Source: Limonium bicolor (lineage: Eukaryota > Streptophyta > Magnoliopsida > Caryophyllales > Plumbaginaceae). From it: a stretch of 64,000 nt of DNA. Of the stretch, positions 1-11,779 are shown piece after piece (positions within the stretch are counted from its first letter, which is position 1; each line of letters opens with the position of its first letter). The stretch lies in the NCBI GenBank assembly GCA_023374045.1, contig CM041780.1:173171339-173235338 (forward strand), written 5' to 3'. A model generated the notes under the pieces. The model made no database searches and was not told the origin of the DNA. It saw only the letters and a list, made by a program, of their open reading frames with translations. The translations under genes were made by a program, and so were the position numbers.

Positions 1-3000
1 ACGCTTCCAGCACTTCGTACCTGAAATAGGAAAGATAGAGAAGGGGTGGCCCCAAGGGGCTCAGCACCTTTGCTGATTGGTAATCCCGCAGCCCACATGC
101 TACCGGGCCACGCACACTAATTGTCGTCTTAGCATGCAGTTGATTATATTTAAATCATGCATGTGACAATAACACACACACTTACATTTCGCCTCAATGG
201 GCCTCAACAATCGGATAATACATCCTACTTACAAGTCACCCATGGTATTCATCATCCCTAGAGTGTTTCTCTCCAACGAGCTACTTCCTTAATAGACGAC
301 ACATACCCTTAAATCGGGTTATCCTTAACCTCCTCTTATCACAACTGGGAATCATATCCATGATCCACACACTCCACATTTTACAACATATAACATACAC
401 TACATACAACACTTACACAACACTTTGCACGTTTCCACGTGCACAACATAACACCGCAATAGATATTGCATCACAACAAAGATACATAACATAACGGGAA
501 TGGTCCTCTTAGGTACCGACCCAACATCACTAATACACTGGTGAGCCTAGAGATTGTTGGCCAGTCTCATGATAAGCTCGTTACATAACTCGTTACCCGT
601 CTCGTTAAATGAACGTTAACTTAACACAGGTGTCTCGGATATGTGATCCAAGCACACCGAACAAACAACATAACAATAGTATGCCCCTGTTGGCCCGACG
701 TGAGTCAGTATAGCCTTGGTTCACTAAAGGGAAGGTTGGGAACCAAATTGGAACAACCATAACATACAGAGAGGATCGAACCTGCTATACAACGACCCCC
801 ATACTCACACGCGTGGCCGGAACAGACCGACTCCTCACTCCCCCGTTAGCACTTGTTAGAAGTTCAACTTTGAACTTTATTAAACATCACAAACATTGGG
901 TTAAGTCTTATTAACATACACAAGGAAGAGAGAGTCATACATTCACATACAAACATCACGCATAACATCACATATCCAACTCACGCATAGCCGTGGTTAG
1001 AACGTTCCTTAAGTCGGAAACGTTGTTACCGGATACCGTTCTCCTACGTTTACCTAATAGTTGGTTAACTAGCCCTTCAAGCGCTTCGAGGTTACCGGTA
1101 TCGGCACGTAAACATACAATAACAATAACGACTGTAAACTCGTTTCATGATTTATCTCATAACGTGGCAAACTACAGAAAAACACATTGGCATACAACCG
1201 TGTAATCCGGTAGGACACAGGTTGCAAGAAAACCATACCTGTCACCGGAGTCCACGTTACCCACTCCACTTATGTTCCTCGAGCGATTCTCGACAACTGT
1301 TAACATCACATGTGTTTTTATTAACATCGGGGTTTGCTTGATTATTTAATGTCCAATGCTTAACTTTTTTCCCCCCGTTAACTTAGTTTACATAACTTTA
1401 CATTTTAACTTGTTTTTACTTTTACATTTTGATACAACTTTTCACCCACTTAATTGCCATTTAAACTCACCTAACATGTCCACACAACCTTATAACATCA
1501 TTACCTATCAATCCCCATCATTACATATCATTTTATACCATAAACAACATTTTGGTCCGACCGACCTTACCGACCGAACTTGTCCAGTTCGGTCCATTCC
1601 AGAACACATTTCCGTCAAAATTTTCTACTCCGACCGACCTTGTAAGTTCGGTCGCATGTTCGGTCTATTCCCGAGACTTTCTTCCCCTTTGAAAATTTGG
1701 CCCGACCGAACTTGCCAAGTCCGGTCCTATGTTCGGTCGGTTCCAGAAACTTAATCCGTACACAAAACACAAGCCCGACCGACCTTGCAAGTCCGGTCCC
1801 CAAGGTCGCCTTTTCCAGAAACCATTCTCGCAGGGTAAACTGGGCTCGACCGAACTTGCAAGTCCGGTTGCAAGTTCGGTCTGCCCCAGACCTTTGTTTT
1901 TCCTTTTCACATTCAACTCCAAACTTCACCCCATATAACCTAGTACCCCCTAACCTCATTTGGGCACTTCAAACACACCTTTAGCCATGTGCTAAACTCT
2001 TTAAGTCACTCACCAAAACCATCTTATCATTCACAAGTTTCTTACAAAATTCCTAGCACTTAGGATGTTTTCTCCTTAAGATTTCTAAGTGGTAGTTCAC
2101 CAATAATGACCACTACACCAAGGTGTTTCCTCTACACCTTAACATCATCTCTCAACTCCTTTTCTTACTAAATAAATCTCCTTGTTACAACTCCTTGAAT
2201 TCTTTTCTCAAAACCTTACTTAAACATCATTTCTTCCTTGGATCAACATTCCTAAACCTTAAACAAACTTCTCCAAGACTTAAATACATCCTCAAAACAC
2301 ACATTGAATTCCTAGAACTTCCAAGATAACACCTAAATCCTTGCATCACTCTAAATCACCTTAACACTTCCTAGTTCACCAAAACCACTTAAAACACTTA
2401 GAACTTCTCACACATTTTTCCCAAATTTGGCCATAGCTTCTCTTGTATATACTCACACCCAAACACTTAGGTTTTTACCTTATTCCATTCATAACACCTA
2501 AAATCCATCAAACACAATTTTATACACAAACTTCACACATTAAGCACTACATCACAATATAGTGCATAACTTAAATTGCTTGGCACTTAGGCCCTTAAAT
2601 AACATGGCTCTTAGGCCCTTAAATTGCATAACCTTAAACACTGAATTTCCCACATCAATAATGCCTTTGACCTGCAAATACATACACCAATACATATGTT
2701 CTTTTACTAGTCTCCTTGAGAGCATTTTACTAGCTCATTTGCCATTGGCTCCTTAGGTAGTTTTAACAAGCATTATAAGCTTATTTCTCCTAAGGCATTT
2801 AAATCTCATTAAGATAGTATATTTACCTCTTTTCCTCACAAATTTCTTTCTTGTTTCCTTGTAAAACGGTAGGGCATTTGGTCCCTTTTCAACTATTAAA
2901 CATATACAAACAATAGAATGAGTATTCAGCATTGTGCCTCACCTCATTGTAAACCCTAGTTACACTATTGTTTTAACACTTTAAGGTAATTGTTTTACCT

Positions 3001-4283
3001 TGGATTGGAAGAGAACTTGAATAAGTATCAAGAGAGGACTCCTCCTAGCCCTTGGAAGATTCAAATGAAGCTAAAACAAGCAAGATAAATACACCATGGT
3101 GAGGTGGATTTTCGGACAACACAAAACATGAAGGAAACTTGATTTTTCTTTGAGTTTCCTTACCTTGAAGCAAAGGAGAACAAGAATATGTGAAAAGATG
3201 GGCTCAAGCTCCTTCAATGGTGAATCTCCATGGCACCAAATTGAGTTCTTGAAGATTTAAAAAGATAGAAGTGTAGAGCTTGCTCCAACTAGAAGAATGG
3301 TGGTCTTGAAATTAAATTTGGATAAGTGAGCTAGATTTTACAAGTGTTCAAAGGTGGACTTCCATGGTGGTGGTGATATATTACCGAGAGAGAACAAGAA
3401 GAAGAGAGGAAGAAGGAGTTGGAACCGTGTGAAATGGAGGAAGGACAAGAGAGAAGGAGATAAGTTTGCTTTAAGAAGATATTTGTAACTTATAAAGCAA
3501 ATAGTACTTTCCTTAAAGTTTTACTTTACTTATTTGATTTATTTTACAACTTGGTGACTCACTACTACAAAAACCGGCCACCATTTAATTAGAAGGGTAA
3601 TATAGTCTTCATTGACTCATTTAATTACTTATAACATCATATGTTACAAACTAGCTTATAAAAATCACTATTCACCTATACAAGGCACTTAGAAGTGAAA
3701 TTTTTGATTTCCCACTAATATAGCCACCCAAATGTGATACTATATAGTACACATGTTAATTAAAGAGTAATGATGGACATTTAGCCATTCAAAACTCATT
3801 TACAAGACAATTTTTCAAAAACGTGCTTTAAGACTCCTTAAAGCACATTTTGTGTTTTAACTTGTTTTCAAGCTTGGTTTTCTTTGGTAAGTGATTTAAT
3901 ACGTTCATTAACATATTTATAAAGTATAGGTATGACCATTAGGTCTTATACATATTTATCCCAAGCTTAGAGCACATTTTTGCTCTTATTGACTTTAAGG
4001 TATTTTCTTGTGTTTTATTTGGTTTAACTGTCCACCAAAGTTTCCTAAGGACTTATTTAGCCTTATTAAATCCTAATTAAATGTTATCCAGTCTTGGTAG
4101 GCTCTTTGGGTCCTAACCAAGTTCACTCATAGCTTAGAGCATGTTTTTGCTCATACTGTGTCTTAGTGCTTTATTGCACTTTACTATATTTTAAATTGTC
4201 CACTGATGTTTCTAAGGCACTTTTTAGCCTTTATATAACATAGTTTGATATTTAAACCACATATCAAGGTTTGGGGTATTTCA
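1..4283 (-). mobile_element. Long LTR of a Ty3/gypsy (Tekay-like) element, minus strand, cut by window start
   Basis: On the minus strand this begins TGAAATACCCCAAAC at 4283, the same start as the chromovirus LTR at 53506. Between 3750 and 3900 it is almost identical, in reverse, to 53700-53890, including the paired segments around ACGTGCTTTAAG. The right-hand LTR region near 57190-57260 has a diverged counterpart at about 60-140 here. The middle is different and carries its own tandem array. No protein-coding domain is present, so this is either a solo LTR or the LTR of an element lying mostly outside the window. Short open frames in this stretch are not convincing genes. Confidence 0.8.
1553..1890 (-). 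repeat. Tandem palindromic array in the LTR (GACCGAACTTG type)
   Basis: About five degenerate units contain hyphenated palindromes of the form CCGACCGAACTT..AAGTTCGGTCGG, separated by spacers that include TTCCAGAA (TTCTGGAA on the LTR strand). The spacer matches the spacer of the array at 55830-56165, although the palindrome arms have a different sequence. Open frames over this array on both strands are by-products of the repeat. Confidence 0.8.
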
Positions 4284-5040
4284 CCATTTTTCTGAAAATT
4301 ATTCTTATTTCATTCAATAGTAATATTCTCTTCATTGTAAAATGTAATCATTCTAGCGTATTTAATCATTTTCAAAATGTAAGTTATTCCAGATTTTTTT
4401 ATAATACCCCATATTATTAATTAATTATATATTTTAAATTGTTTTTAAAATCTTACGCCATAATTCTATGTTCTTTTTTTACCATTTTCAAATCAGGTAA
4501 TATTCATTTTAAATGATAAAAATAATATGATAAGTTGGGAAGCTAATATTAGTTTAAATAGTAAAATAAATTATTATTATTATTATTAGATTTGCAAAAT
4601 ATTTTTTTGTAAAAAAAATTCTTAATGAAATATTATTGTTTATATATTAACGAATCTAATATCATTCGTGAGTTTCATTTGTCAGAGAAACATTTTTTTC
4701 CAGAAATTTCTCACCCGTGACTATGATTTGTGTAGAGCAAAAATAATTATTTTGAGGAAAGAGAGGGGAATTAATTATTTGTTTAGAGGAAAGAGAGGAA
4801 AAATAATTTTCAAATGATGATTCACGTTTTTTTGGGAAAAGATAATTATTTACCTAAAGGAAAGAGAGAAAGGTGGAGGAAAGAGAAAAGTTTTCCACGG
4901 AGTTATGCGGGGAATAGGAAAGAGGGATTTTGGGGGTTTACAAAAATGAAATTTGGGGAAACAAAATTATTAAAAAACCTAAACAAACAATATCAAACGG
5001 AATGAAACCGTTTCCCTTTCCTTGTTAGCCCAAAGTGAAC
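4284..5040. other. AT-rich intergenic DNA, no gene seen
   Basis: Very AT-rich sequence with a short (ATT)n run near 4572-4590. One 63-codon open frame lies at 4814-5005, but it resembles no known protein and has low-complexity lysine-rich content. I see no gene or clear element end. Confidence 0.6.
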
Positions 5041-5043
5041 AGC

Positions 5044-5480
5044 CTCTTAGTATCTAAACAGTCAAATACTTTATTTTTATAGATTTGCATACTTAGTATC
5101 TAAACAGCCGAATACTTTATTTTTGTAGATTTGCATACTTAATATCTAAACAGTCGAATAATTTATTTCTATATATTTGAATACTTAGTATCTACACAGT
5201 CGAATACTTTATTATATAGATTTTATACTTAATGTCTAAACAGTCGTATACTTAATTGATACCAAAATAGTCAAATACTTAACTTTTTTAAAAACAGTCG
5301 AATACGTTATATATATATATATTCGTATATAAACACTCGAATACTTTATTTATATTGCTCCATGTACTTAGTATAATACCGTCGAATACTTTATTTCTGT
5401 CGGTTTCTATTCTTAATATCTAAGCAGTCAAACACTTAATTTATAAAAAAAATCGAATACTTAACTTAAAAAAAGTGGAA
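5044..5480. repeat. 46-bp AT-rich minisatellite
   Basis: Units of about 46 bp begin TACTTAGTATCTAAACAGTC and continue GAATACTTTATTT..ATAGATTTGCA. Three units at 5044, 5089 and 5135 are well conserved. Further units decay to the right into shorter forms that keep only CAGTCGAATACTT. Unit length and sequence drift rule out a CRISPR array. Confidence 0.85.
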
Positions 5481-5499
5481 TACTTTATCAAAACAAAAA

Positions 5500-7130
5500 T
5501 ATGCTCATTTTAGTATGAGAACAAACTCACCGTTGTTTTTCTCTTTGATTTGGTTTTACCAATGTGTTGTTCCAACTCCATTGTTTTTATTGGTGAAGAA
5601 AACTGGACATAGTTACCAACGAATGAGTAGAGAGAATGGATGAGAGCAAAATAAGTGAGAATGAAGAAAACCTTGAAAGAGCAAAAAATGGTGAGAGAGA
5701 AAAATCAGAAAGTGTAAATAGAATGAATGGAAGAGCAAGATCAGACAAGATGAGAGAGAGCTTAGTAAATAAAGATGAAATACCTGGTTGTTTGACGTTG
5801 TCAAACAGATTTTGAAAGCGGTAGTTTCCCTTCTACGACGTCAATGATTAGTGAAGACGATAATGCAAATATCGTAGAAGTTGAAGGATGAGTGATTAAT
5901 GGATTTGAGGTAATTGAATTATGTGTACGTTGGTGAATGAATATGAGAGGGAATGGTTACTTTCAAAAAAAATTGAGAGAGAATAGGGGAAAAGATGATC
6001 GGCAACAAAATGAATGAAGATAGAAAAATTGGTTTTGGTAATTTTGGTAGTTGTTTATGGAATTTTAAGAGTCTAACAATTATTATAATCTATAATATAG
6101 GTGTCATAGGCCGTAAAATAAATCTGCTGGGCTTTAATTGATGTTGCTTTATCATTTAAAAAAATAAAAATGTCAGAAAAATAGCTACATAATCTTAACC
6201 ATTAAATTACTTTCCTCTAGATCTAAAGAACTAAATTCAATCCAGAAAAATCAGGGACCTCAACTGTCCAGACCCTAAGCCATATTCCTACTTCAATATC
6301 AATTAATGGTTGTGATTTTGTTTGTTTTTTTTTTTAAGAATGTCCCTTGGAATAGGCGATCGATATGTGTACTCTATTGAGAGCAAGAATCAATAATCCC
6401 TTAGTGGTACAAAGCGGCAAGCGCAAGTTACAAGAATGCAGATGTTCGTATTCGGACTGAGCCCCGTGTTTGAAACACGATCATTCCAGCGTCACTCACA
6501 TTGCATGGTTAACAAGAGCACGATGATCACTGTGATAAATGCGGAGTTTACAAATAGTGTAAGCACATTTCTTTAATGTTAATTTGAGCAAGATGTCCAA
6601 GATAAAAGTGTACTATTAGATTGGAGAGAAAAAAAAAATACAAAAACAAAAAATCTAAGGACTTTAACAATTTTCTTCAGACATTTTAAACACTAATATG
6701 AGCAACGACTTCAAAACTGTCGTGTTTATAGAAAACAATTTAATTAAAATATTTTAACATAAAAATCAGGATATATAAGTTTGAAAACATATTTAAGTTT
6801 TGAAGATCTATATTTTCATCCGTAGAGTTGAGGTATTTTAAACAGTGAGCATTTGGATTTGGATAGCAGCATATCTTGGATTAACCCAAAATCTGATATA
6901 GTTGCAAAAATAATTTAGATTTCAATCCAAATTTTATAACTTTTTTTTAAATTTCGGTCGGTTTCTAAATTATTTTTTGGTTTGCATTTTGAATTTCACA
7001 CTAATCATTCGGATATTTAAATACTCAAAATTATGAAAAGAGTAAAATTAATATGATTTAATCTCAACCTTACTATGGTCCCTACTTGAGCAGTTTCCCA
7101 TACTACTACAACACAGTTTTTCTATACTAA
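5500..7130. other. Intergenic, no gene recognised
   Basis: AT-rich with scattered GAGAGA-rich stretches (5640-5770). No frame resembles a known protein. A less AT-rich patch at 6340-6560 may be an old insertion, but I could not assign it; it has no tRNA-like fold or coding signal that I can support. Confidence 0.5.
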
Positions 7131-7149
7131 CCTATAACAAACCTGCAGA

Positions 7150-7320
7150 CATAATACTAGATCTAGTTCTACATGTACATACCTGAGAAGGTGAAACCTC
7201 TGAACCAGAGTACAAACTCTAATTCATTTTGCTATGAACTGTAAATTCCGCTGCACTAGATGGACAAGCTTGTGTTGTGAACCGGGACTCCTGTAACAGT
7301 CTATTTGAGTATATTTATCA
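7150..7320 (-). repeat. Dispersed repeat, copy 1 (exon-like block)
   Basis: About 150 bp here recurs at 10337-10490, and a short part recurs at 10619-10665. Read on the minus strand, all three share a segment ending in CTTCTCAG followed by GTATGTAC (one copy has a substitution just before it), which looks like an exon end and a strong 5' splice site. Copy 1 has an in-frame stop in any reading that fits copy 2, so coding is unproven. It may derive from a duplicated non-coding or lost exon. Confidence 0.55.
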
Positions 7321-8024
7321 CCCAACAATGGCAAGGGACTACTACTACTAGTACACGACATGTGGGGAGCACACAACTGCAGAATTAAAGGGCAAAATGG
7401 CAGATGTGATATAGATTAGATTTAACCGGAGAGGTACACAGGACGAGAACAAGTACAATATTACCGATAAGTGAAACAAGGGGAACCTGAGGAGCATCAA
7501 GAAGGGACACATAATTCAACACATCTCAATATTTTGTTAACTGAACACAGAATTATTTGTTGAAATTTCAGAATAGCCAAAACCCTGGGTGTGTCAAGTC
7601 TTTTCTATCTAGCAGTTGCCTCCCACATTGATACGTCGGTAGTAGCTATGCCAGTTTAATAATGCTTGAGGCGAGACTACATGACACGATCTTACTTGAA
7701 CAGGATCTGTTCTATAGGCTTGTACATCTGTATCCTTAAGTTCTAAGGAGACAGGAAACAAAGTCTGGTGGATGAGAGAATATGGTCATGTGACCTCAGC
7801 GTGATTAACAGTGTCATTGGGTCTCCCTCTGAACACAGTAGAGGATCGTTCTTGGGCTCCTTCAGGACCTGAGATGGTCACATGGCTGTCTGACAGGCTC
7901 AACTCTTTTTTATGACCATAAAACACAACCCGTATATTTGCATTTAGACAGCAGGAATTCAACACTTTGTAGGCAGACGGTACGAGGTTTACAAGACAGT
8001 TCTGGCTGGCTGACAGACTTTCCC

Positions 8025-8815
8025 TTTCTCTGCTTGCCAACAATTTTTCTACATTTTTTTCCTTCCTACCACAAACAACCCTACTACTACTGCAAGGTTT
8101 TTTTTTTTTTGATAATGAGGGCACTTGGCCAATCAATCCACAATCATGGATGAGTTAGAAAAAGTAAACTACTACTGCAGGTTTCAATAGAACTGCAAAC
8201 CAAATTCTACATGCACTTAGATTCTCTGCTTGCCAACAATTTTTCTACATTTTTTTCCTTCCTACCACAAACAACCCTACTACTACTGCAAGGTTTTTTT
8301 TTTTTTGAGATAATGAGGGCACTTGGCCAATCAATCCACAATCATGGATGAGTTAGAAAAAGTAAACTACTACTGCAGGTTTCAATAGAACTGCAAACCA
8401 AATTCTACATGCACTTAGATTCTCTGCTTGCCAACAATTTTTCTACATTTTTTTCCTTCCTACCACAAACAACCCTACTACTACTGCAAGGTTTTTTTTT
8501 TTTTGATAATGAGGGCACTTGGCCAATCAATCCACAATCATGGATGAGTTAGAAAAAGTAAACTACTACTGCAGGTTTCAATAGAACTGCAAACCAAATT
8601 CTACATGCACTTAGATTCTCTGCTTGCCAACAATTTTTCTACATTTTTTTCCTTCCTACCACAAACAACCCTACTACTACTGCAAGGTTTTTTTTTTTTT
8701 TTGATAATGAGGGCACTTGGCCAATCAATCCACAATCATGGATGAGTTAGAAAAAGTAAACTACTACTGCAGGTTTCAATAGAACTGCAAACCAAATTCT
8801 ACATGCACTTAGAGT
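8025..8815. repeat. 196-bp tandem repeat, four copies
   Basis: Four head-to-tail copies with TGCTTGCCAACAATTTTTC starting at 8031, 8227, 8425 and 8621, spaced 196, 198 and 196 bp. The copies are nearly identical; differences are mostly in the length of a T run in each unit. Such uniformity implies recent amplification. The 116-codon minus-strand frame over 7786-8136 enters the first copy and is not a recognisable gene. Confidence 0.92.
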
Positions 8816-9480
8816 CACTTATGGATATGATATAGAGAATGTAAGAGCTAGCAACTACTAAAATTGGTATATAAGATTCATACACATTCAGTCCAAAATG
8901 GTTTGAAGTTAGCTACAACTAGAAGTCAAGCTGTACACTACAAACAACTCTACTACTGCTGCAGGTTTCAATACAACTAGAAGTCAAGCTGTACACTACA
9001 AACAACTCTACTACTACTGCAGGTTTCAATAGAACTGCAAACCAAATTCTACATGCACTTAGATTCACTTATGGATATGATATAGAGAATGTAAGAAATA
9101 GCAACTACTAAAATTGGTATATAAGATTCATACACATTCAGTCCAAAATGGTTTGAAGTTAGCTACAACTAGAAGTCAAGCTGTACACTACAAACAACTC
9201 TACTACTGCTAGTTTCAGTAGAGATGGCAAACCAAATTCCAAAAGCTTTATGAAAATCTGGAATATAAGATTCATATAGATTCAGACCAAAGAATTTGGA
9301 GTTAGCTAGAACTAGAAGTCATGCTGTACACCACAAACAGCCCTACTACTACTACTACTGGTTTCAATAGAAATGGCAAACCAAATTCCAAAGGCTCTTA
9401 GATTCACTTACGAACTTGATATGAAGAATGTAAGAGTTTGCAACTATGAAAAACTGGTATATAAGAATCATATAGATTCA
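8813..9480. repeat. Second tandem repeat next to the 196-bp array
   Basis: Blocks of roughly 180-250 bp starting near TATGGATATGATATAGAG recur at about 8820, 9070 and, more diverged, 9410. Each contains AACTAGAAGTCAAGCTGTACA and a CTACTACTACTGC run. The last 60 bp of the 196-bp unit (CTGCAGGTTTCAATAG..) is shared with these blocks, so the two arrays probably grew from one local duplication. Confidence 0.75.
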
Positions 9481-10330
9481 AAATAAAGACTTCGGAGTTA
9501 GCTAGAGCTAGAAACATGCAGTGAATGAACAAGAAGTCAACATTTTGAAGGCAATCAGGTTGTACATGGTTTACAGGTTCCCATGAGAAATTATAGATAA
9601 TGAAAATAACTAATCTGGATTATCTGAACAACTTAGGTAGCCAATGATAAAGCTAATAACCCCAGGAAAGAGAAAGACTTCTGGTTTCTGGAACCAAGGA
9701 AAGATGTCACTCACATTAGTCGAACTAAAACAAACTACAATATGAAGGGGCAGCTGCAGCATGATTAGCTCGAATTTTTGGGTTTGTTTCATGATGGTAC
9801 CGGTGATCAACAGAAGGGAAGGGTGACCCTGGGTTTAACTTAGGGTCGCCATGGGGGATGAGAACAAGTCTCGCTAGCTGCATGAGTTTGGACACAGCTC
9901 ATGTAGCTAGTTCTTTTTGGAACTCTCAGCTCTGCAATGTGTCATGTTTGGGAGAACAGATCATCATCATTTTGTCATCCTTCCTACTGTAAATTTCGGC
10001 TGGCTCCTTCTAGTGTCACTTAGTATCTTTATGATGTTGGTGAGTTGAACTCATTTTGTCGATGAAGATATGCAGTTTCCTCACGTTATTATGGCATCTA
10101 GTGCTAGTGGTTGGCTGTCTTATGCAGGTGTTGTAGGTGTTTGAGAGAAGCTTTCGGGGCTTTCGGGGCCAATCAAGCTTGATGATAATTGCTCTCTTAG
10201 TCTACTAAACACGCAATCTTTTGCGGGAAGTTCGTTGCATAGGGTAGATAGGTTGGTTGTGGTTTTTTGGTTTATTAACAAGGATGAGGGTAGCCACTAG
10301 CATATAACAAACAAACATCCATGAACTTCA
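9480..10330. other. Intergenic, no gene recognised
   Basis: Mixed-composition sequence without a supportable coding region. Small open frames at 9610-9810 and 10297-10530 (minus) have no recognisable domain; the second overlaps the dispersed exon-like repeat. Confidence 0.5.
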
Positions 10331-10336
10331 ATACGC

Positions 10337-10490
10337 AGATTTAATACCACATCTAGTTCTACATGTACATACCTGAGAAGTTGAAACCTCTGACCCAGAG
10401 TACAAACTCTTATCAATTCCGCTGCACCAGATGGACAATCTTGTGCTGTGGCTGAGACTCCTGTAACAATCTCTTTGATTATGACATGTG
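10337..10490 (-). repeat. Dispersed repeat, copy 2 (exon-like block)
   Basis: Diverged copy of 7150-7320, in the same orientation. On the minus strand it runs into a GTATGTACATG donor-like sequence. A partial third copy of the donor side is at 10619-10665. The blocks lie 3 kb apart with the tandem arrays between them. Confidence 0.55.
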
Positions 10491-11502
10491 AGGAGCAAAG
10501 GAGCAATAAGAAGGGACATGTGTGGAGCAATCAAGTACAATATTACCATAAATTGAAACCAAGTCTAGTTTCATCAAAATGTCTTTCATGAACTCAAGTA
10601 CGCAAGCAGCAGTAAGATTACGATTTCCACATCTATACATACCTGAGAAGGTGAAACCTTTAAAGGACTCCTCAAAATTTTTTAAAATTTTTCTGACTCA
10701 AAAAGTAAATTCATTCTTCTTCTTTTCTTTCAAAACACACCAAACAACTCTACTTTAAGCATCACTGTAGTACCATCAATCCTTAGCTGGGACAAATTAT
10801 ACTGTAACTATTTTATGAGAAAAGATCATTCACCATAGAGCATATGCTTCTAAACAGTAGAAAACAAATCTTTCTACGAACTAGCTAACATCATTACAAA
10901 AAGAAGACCCCTACCTCCATTAACCAAAGAAAATTTCCCATTAGCATTTATTCTAGTTAATTAACATTCAATCTCATGCCGAAGGAACTAGAGATGCACA
11001 AACAATAAAAGGAGCTATAGATGCAATTGTACCAATATACGAAAAAATAAACAGTTTCTACCATTTATTTCCATCTCTAGATTGAAAGACAACAGGTCAT
11101 CCTCAACTACAATATTGCACTTGGATTTACACTTAGGATCAAAACTTACATATTCACTATGAGAATCTCTGAACTGAAATGAGTAGAGGCGGGTGTATGA
11201 ACCTGGAGAGAAGTGCATGTTCAGGAAGTACACAGCAACATGTTTAGACATGACTCACTGCCAATAGGTAACAGGGTCAAAGTGTCAATTTTTGTACAAG
11301 TATAGACTCACAGCAACATGTTTAGACATGACTCAATTCCAGAAACTGAAACCTGAAGCCGGGGGTCTGATGACTAGTCAATCGAGTGTCAATTTTTTTT
11401 TATCAGTGGCAGCAACAGATCAATAAAAACACAACATTAACATAAATAATAACTGAAATCTGCTAATAGATTACAAAAAGATTGAAACTAGGGTTTGGTG
11501 GG

Positions 11503-11698
11503 GGTGCGCCAGGCCCATGCAGTAGTGCAACGCAAGGGCGACGCGTGAGCAACCCACAGTGGCAAGCCACTGCTAACGGGCTACTCCCCTTTAAAAAATT
11601 AATTTAATATCATGTGAGCCGATGGCCCACGTATCAGATATTAAACTGATAAGAACAGATACTACACTTGATCTTAGCCAAAAGGCCGAGAAAGGTAT
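11503..11698 (-). ncRNA. U2: U2 spliceosomal snRNA gene
   Basis: Minus-strand sequence from 11698 begins ATACCTTTCTCGGCCTTTTG, the conserved U2 5' end, and continues with GTGTAGTATCTGTTCTTATC, which includes the branch-point recognition sequence GTAGTA, and then the stem-loop II region. An Sm site (AATTTTTTA) lies near 11590-11600, followed by the 3' stem-loops. The length of about 196 nt fits plant U2; the 3' end was placed by length and could be off by a few bases. No base change was noticed in the core 5' 60 nt. The upstream sequence element and TATA box sit at the expected distances, so this may be a functional locus. In the nucleus, U2 pairs with the intron branch site. An open frame on the opposite strand (11622-11966) is a by-product. 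Confidence 0.96.
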
Positions 11699-11722
11699 GA
11701 TTTGCCAAGGTGCTCAAACTCA

Positions 11723-11733
11723 CCTTTTATACA
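11723..11733 (-). promoter_or_regulatory. U2 gene TATA box
   Basis: Minus-strand TGTATAAAAGG centred about 30 bp upstream of the U2 start. In plant snRNA genes, TATA together with the upstream sequence element directs RNA polymerase II transcription when the two lie about four helical turns apart, as here. Confidence 0.9.
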
Positions 11734-11765
11734 TTTGTCAGTGCTGTCCAACCTATGACATCTAT

Positions 11766-11776
11766 GATGTGGGAAT
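11766..11776 (-). promoter_or_regulatory. Plant snRNA upstream sequence element (USE)
   Basis: Minus-strand ATTCCCACATC lies about 70 bp upstream of the U2 start and matches the plant USE consensus RTCCCACATCG at nearly all positions. Its spacing to the TATA box fits the polymerase II class of plant snRNA genes. Confidence 0.88.
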
Positions 11777-11779
11777 AAG

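Noticed and set aside
1356..1984. Open frames on both strands over the first palindromic array
   Set aside because: The repeat lacks stops in several frames; the translations are tandem copies of the palindrome.
3559..3580. CACTACTACAAAAACCGG, resembling a CACTA transposon end
   Set aside because: It lies inside the minus-strand LTR and has no matching inverted end or subterminal repeats nearby.
5044..5480. CRISPR-like spacing of repeats
   Set aside because: Units are contiguous without unique spacers, drift in sequence and sit in a plant nuclear context; it is a minisatellite.
6430..6500. Possible tRNA-like segment
   Set aside because: No cloverleaf or A/B box arrangement could be drawn.
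7786..8136. 116-codon minus-strand open frame
   Set aside because: It runs into the first copy of the 196-bp tandem repeat and shows no recognisable domain.
10297..10549. Overlapping minus-strand open frames of 73-77 codons
   Set aside because: They cover a dispersed repeat whose other copy has stops; no domain is seen. Kept only as an exon-like repeat observation.
11015..11251. 78-codon minus-strand frame that looks like a small protein
   Set aside because: No recognisable family; too short to support without transcript data.
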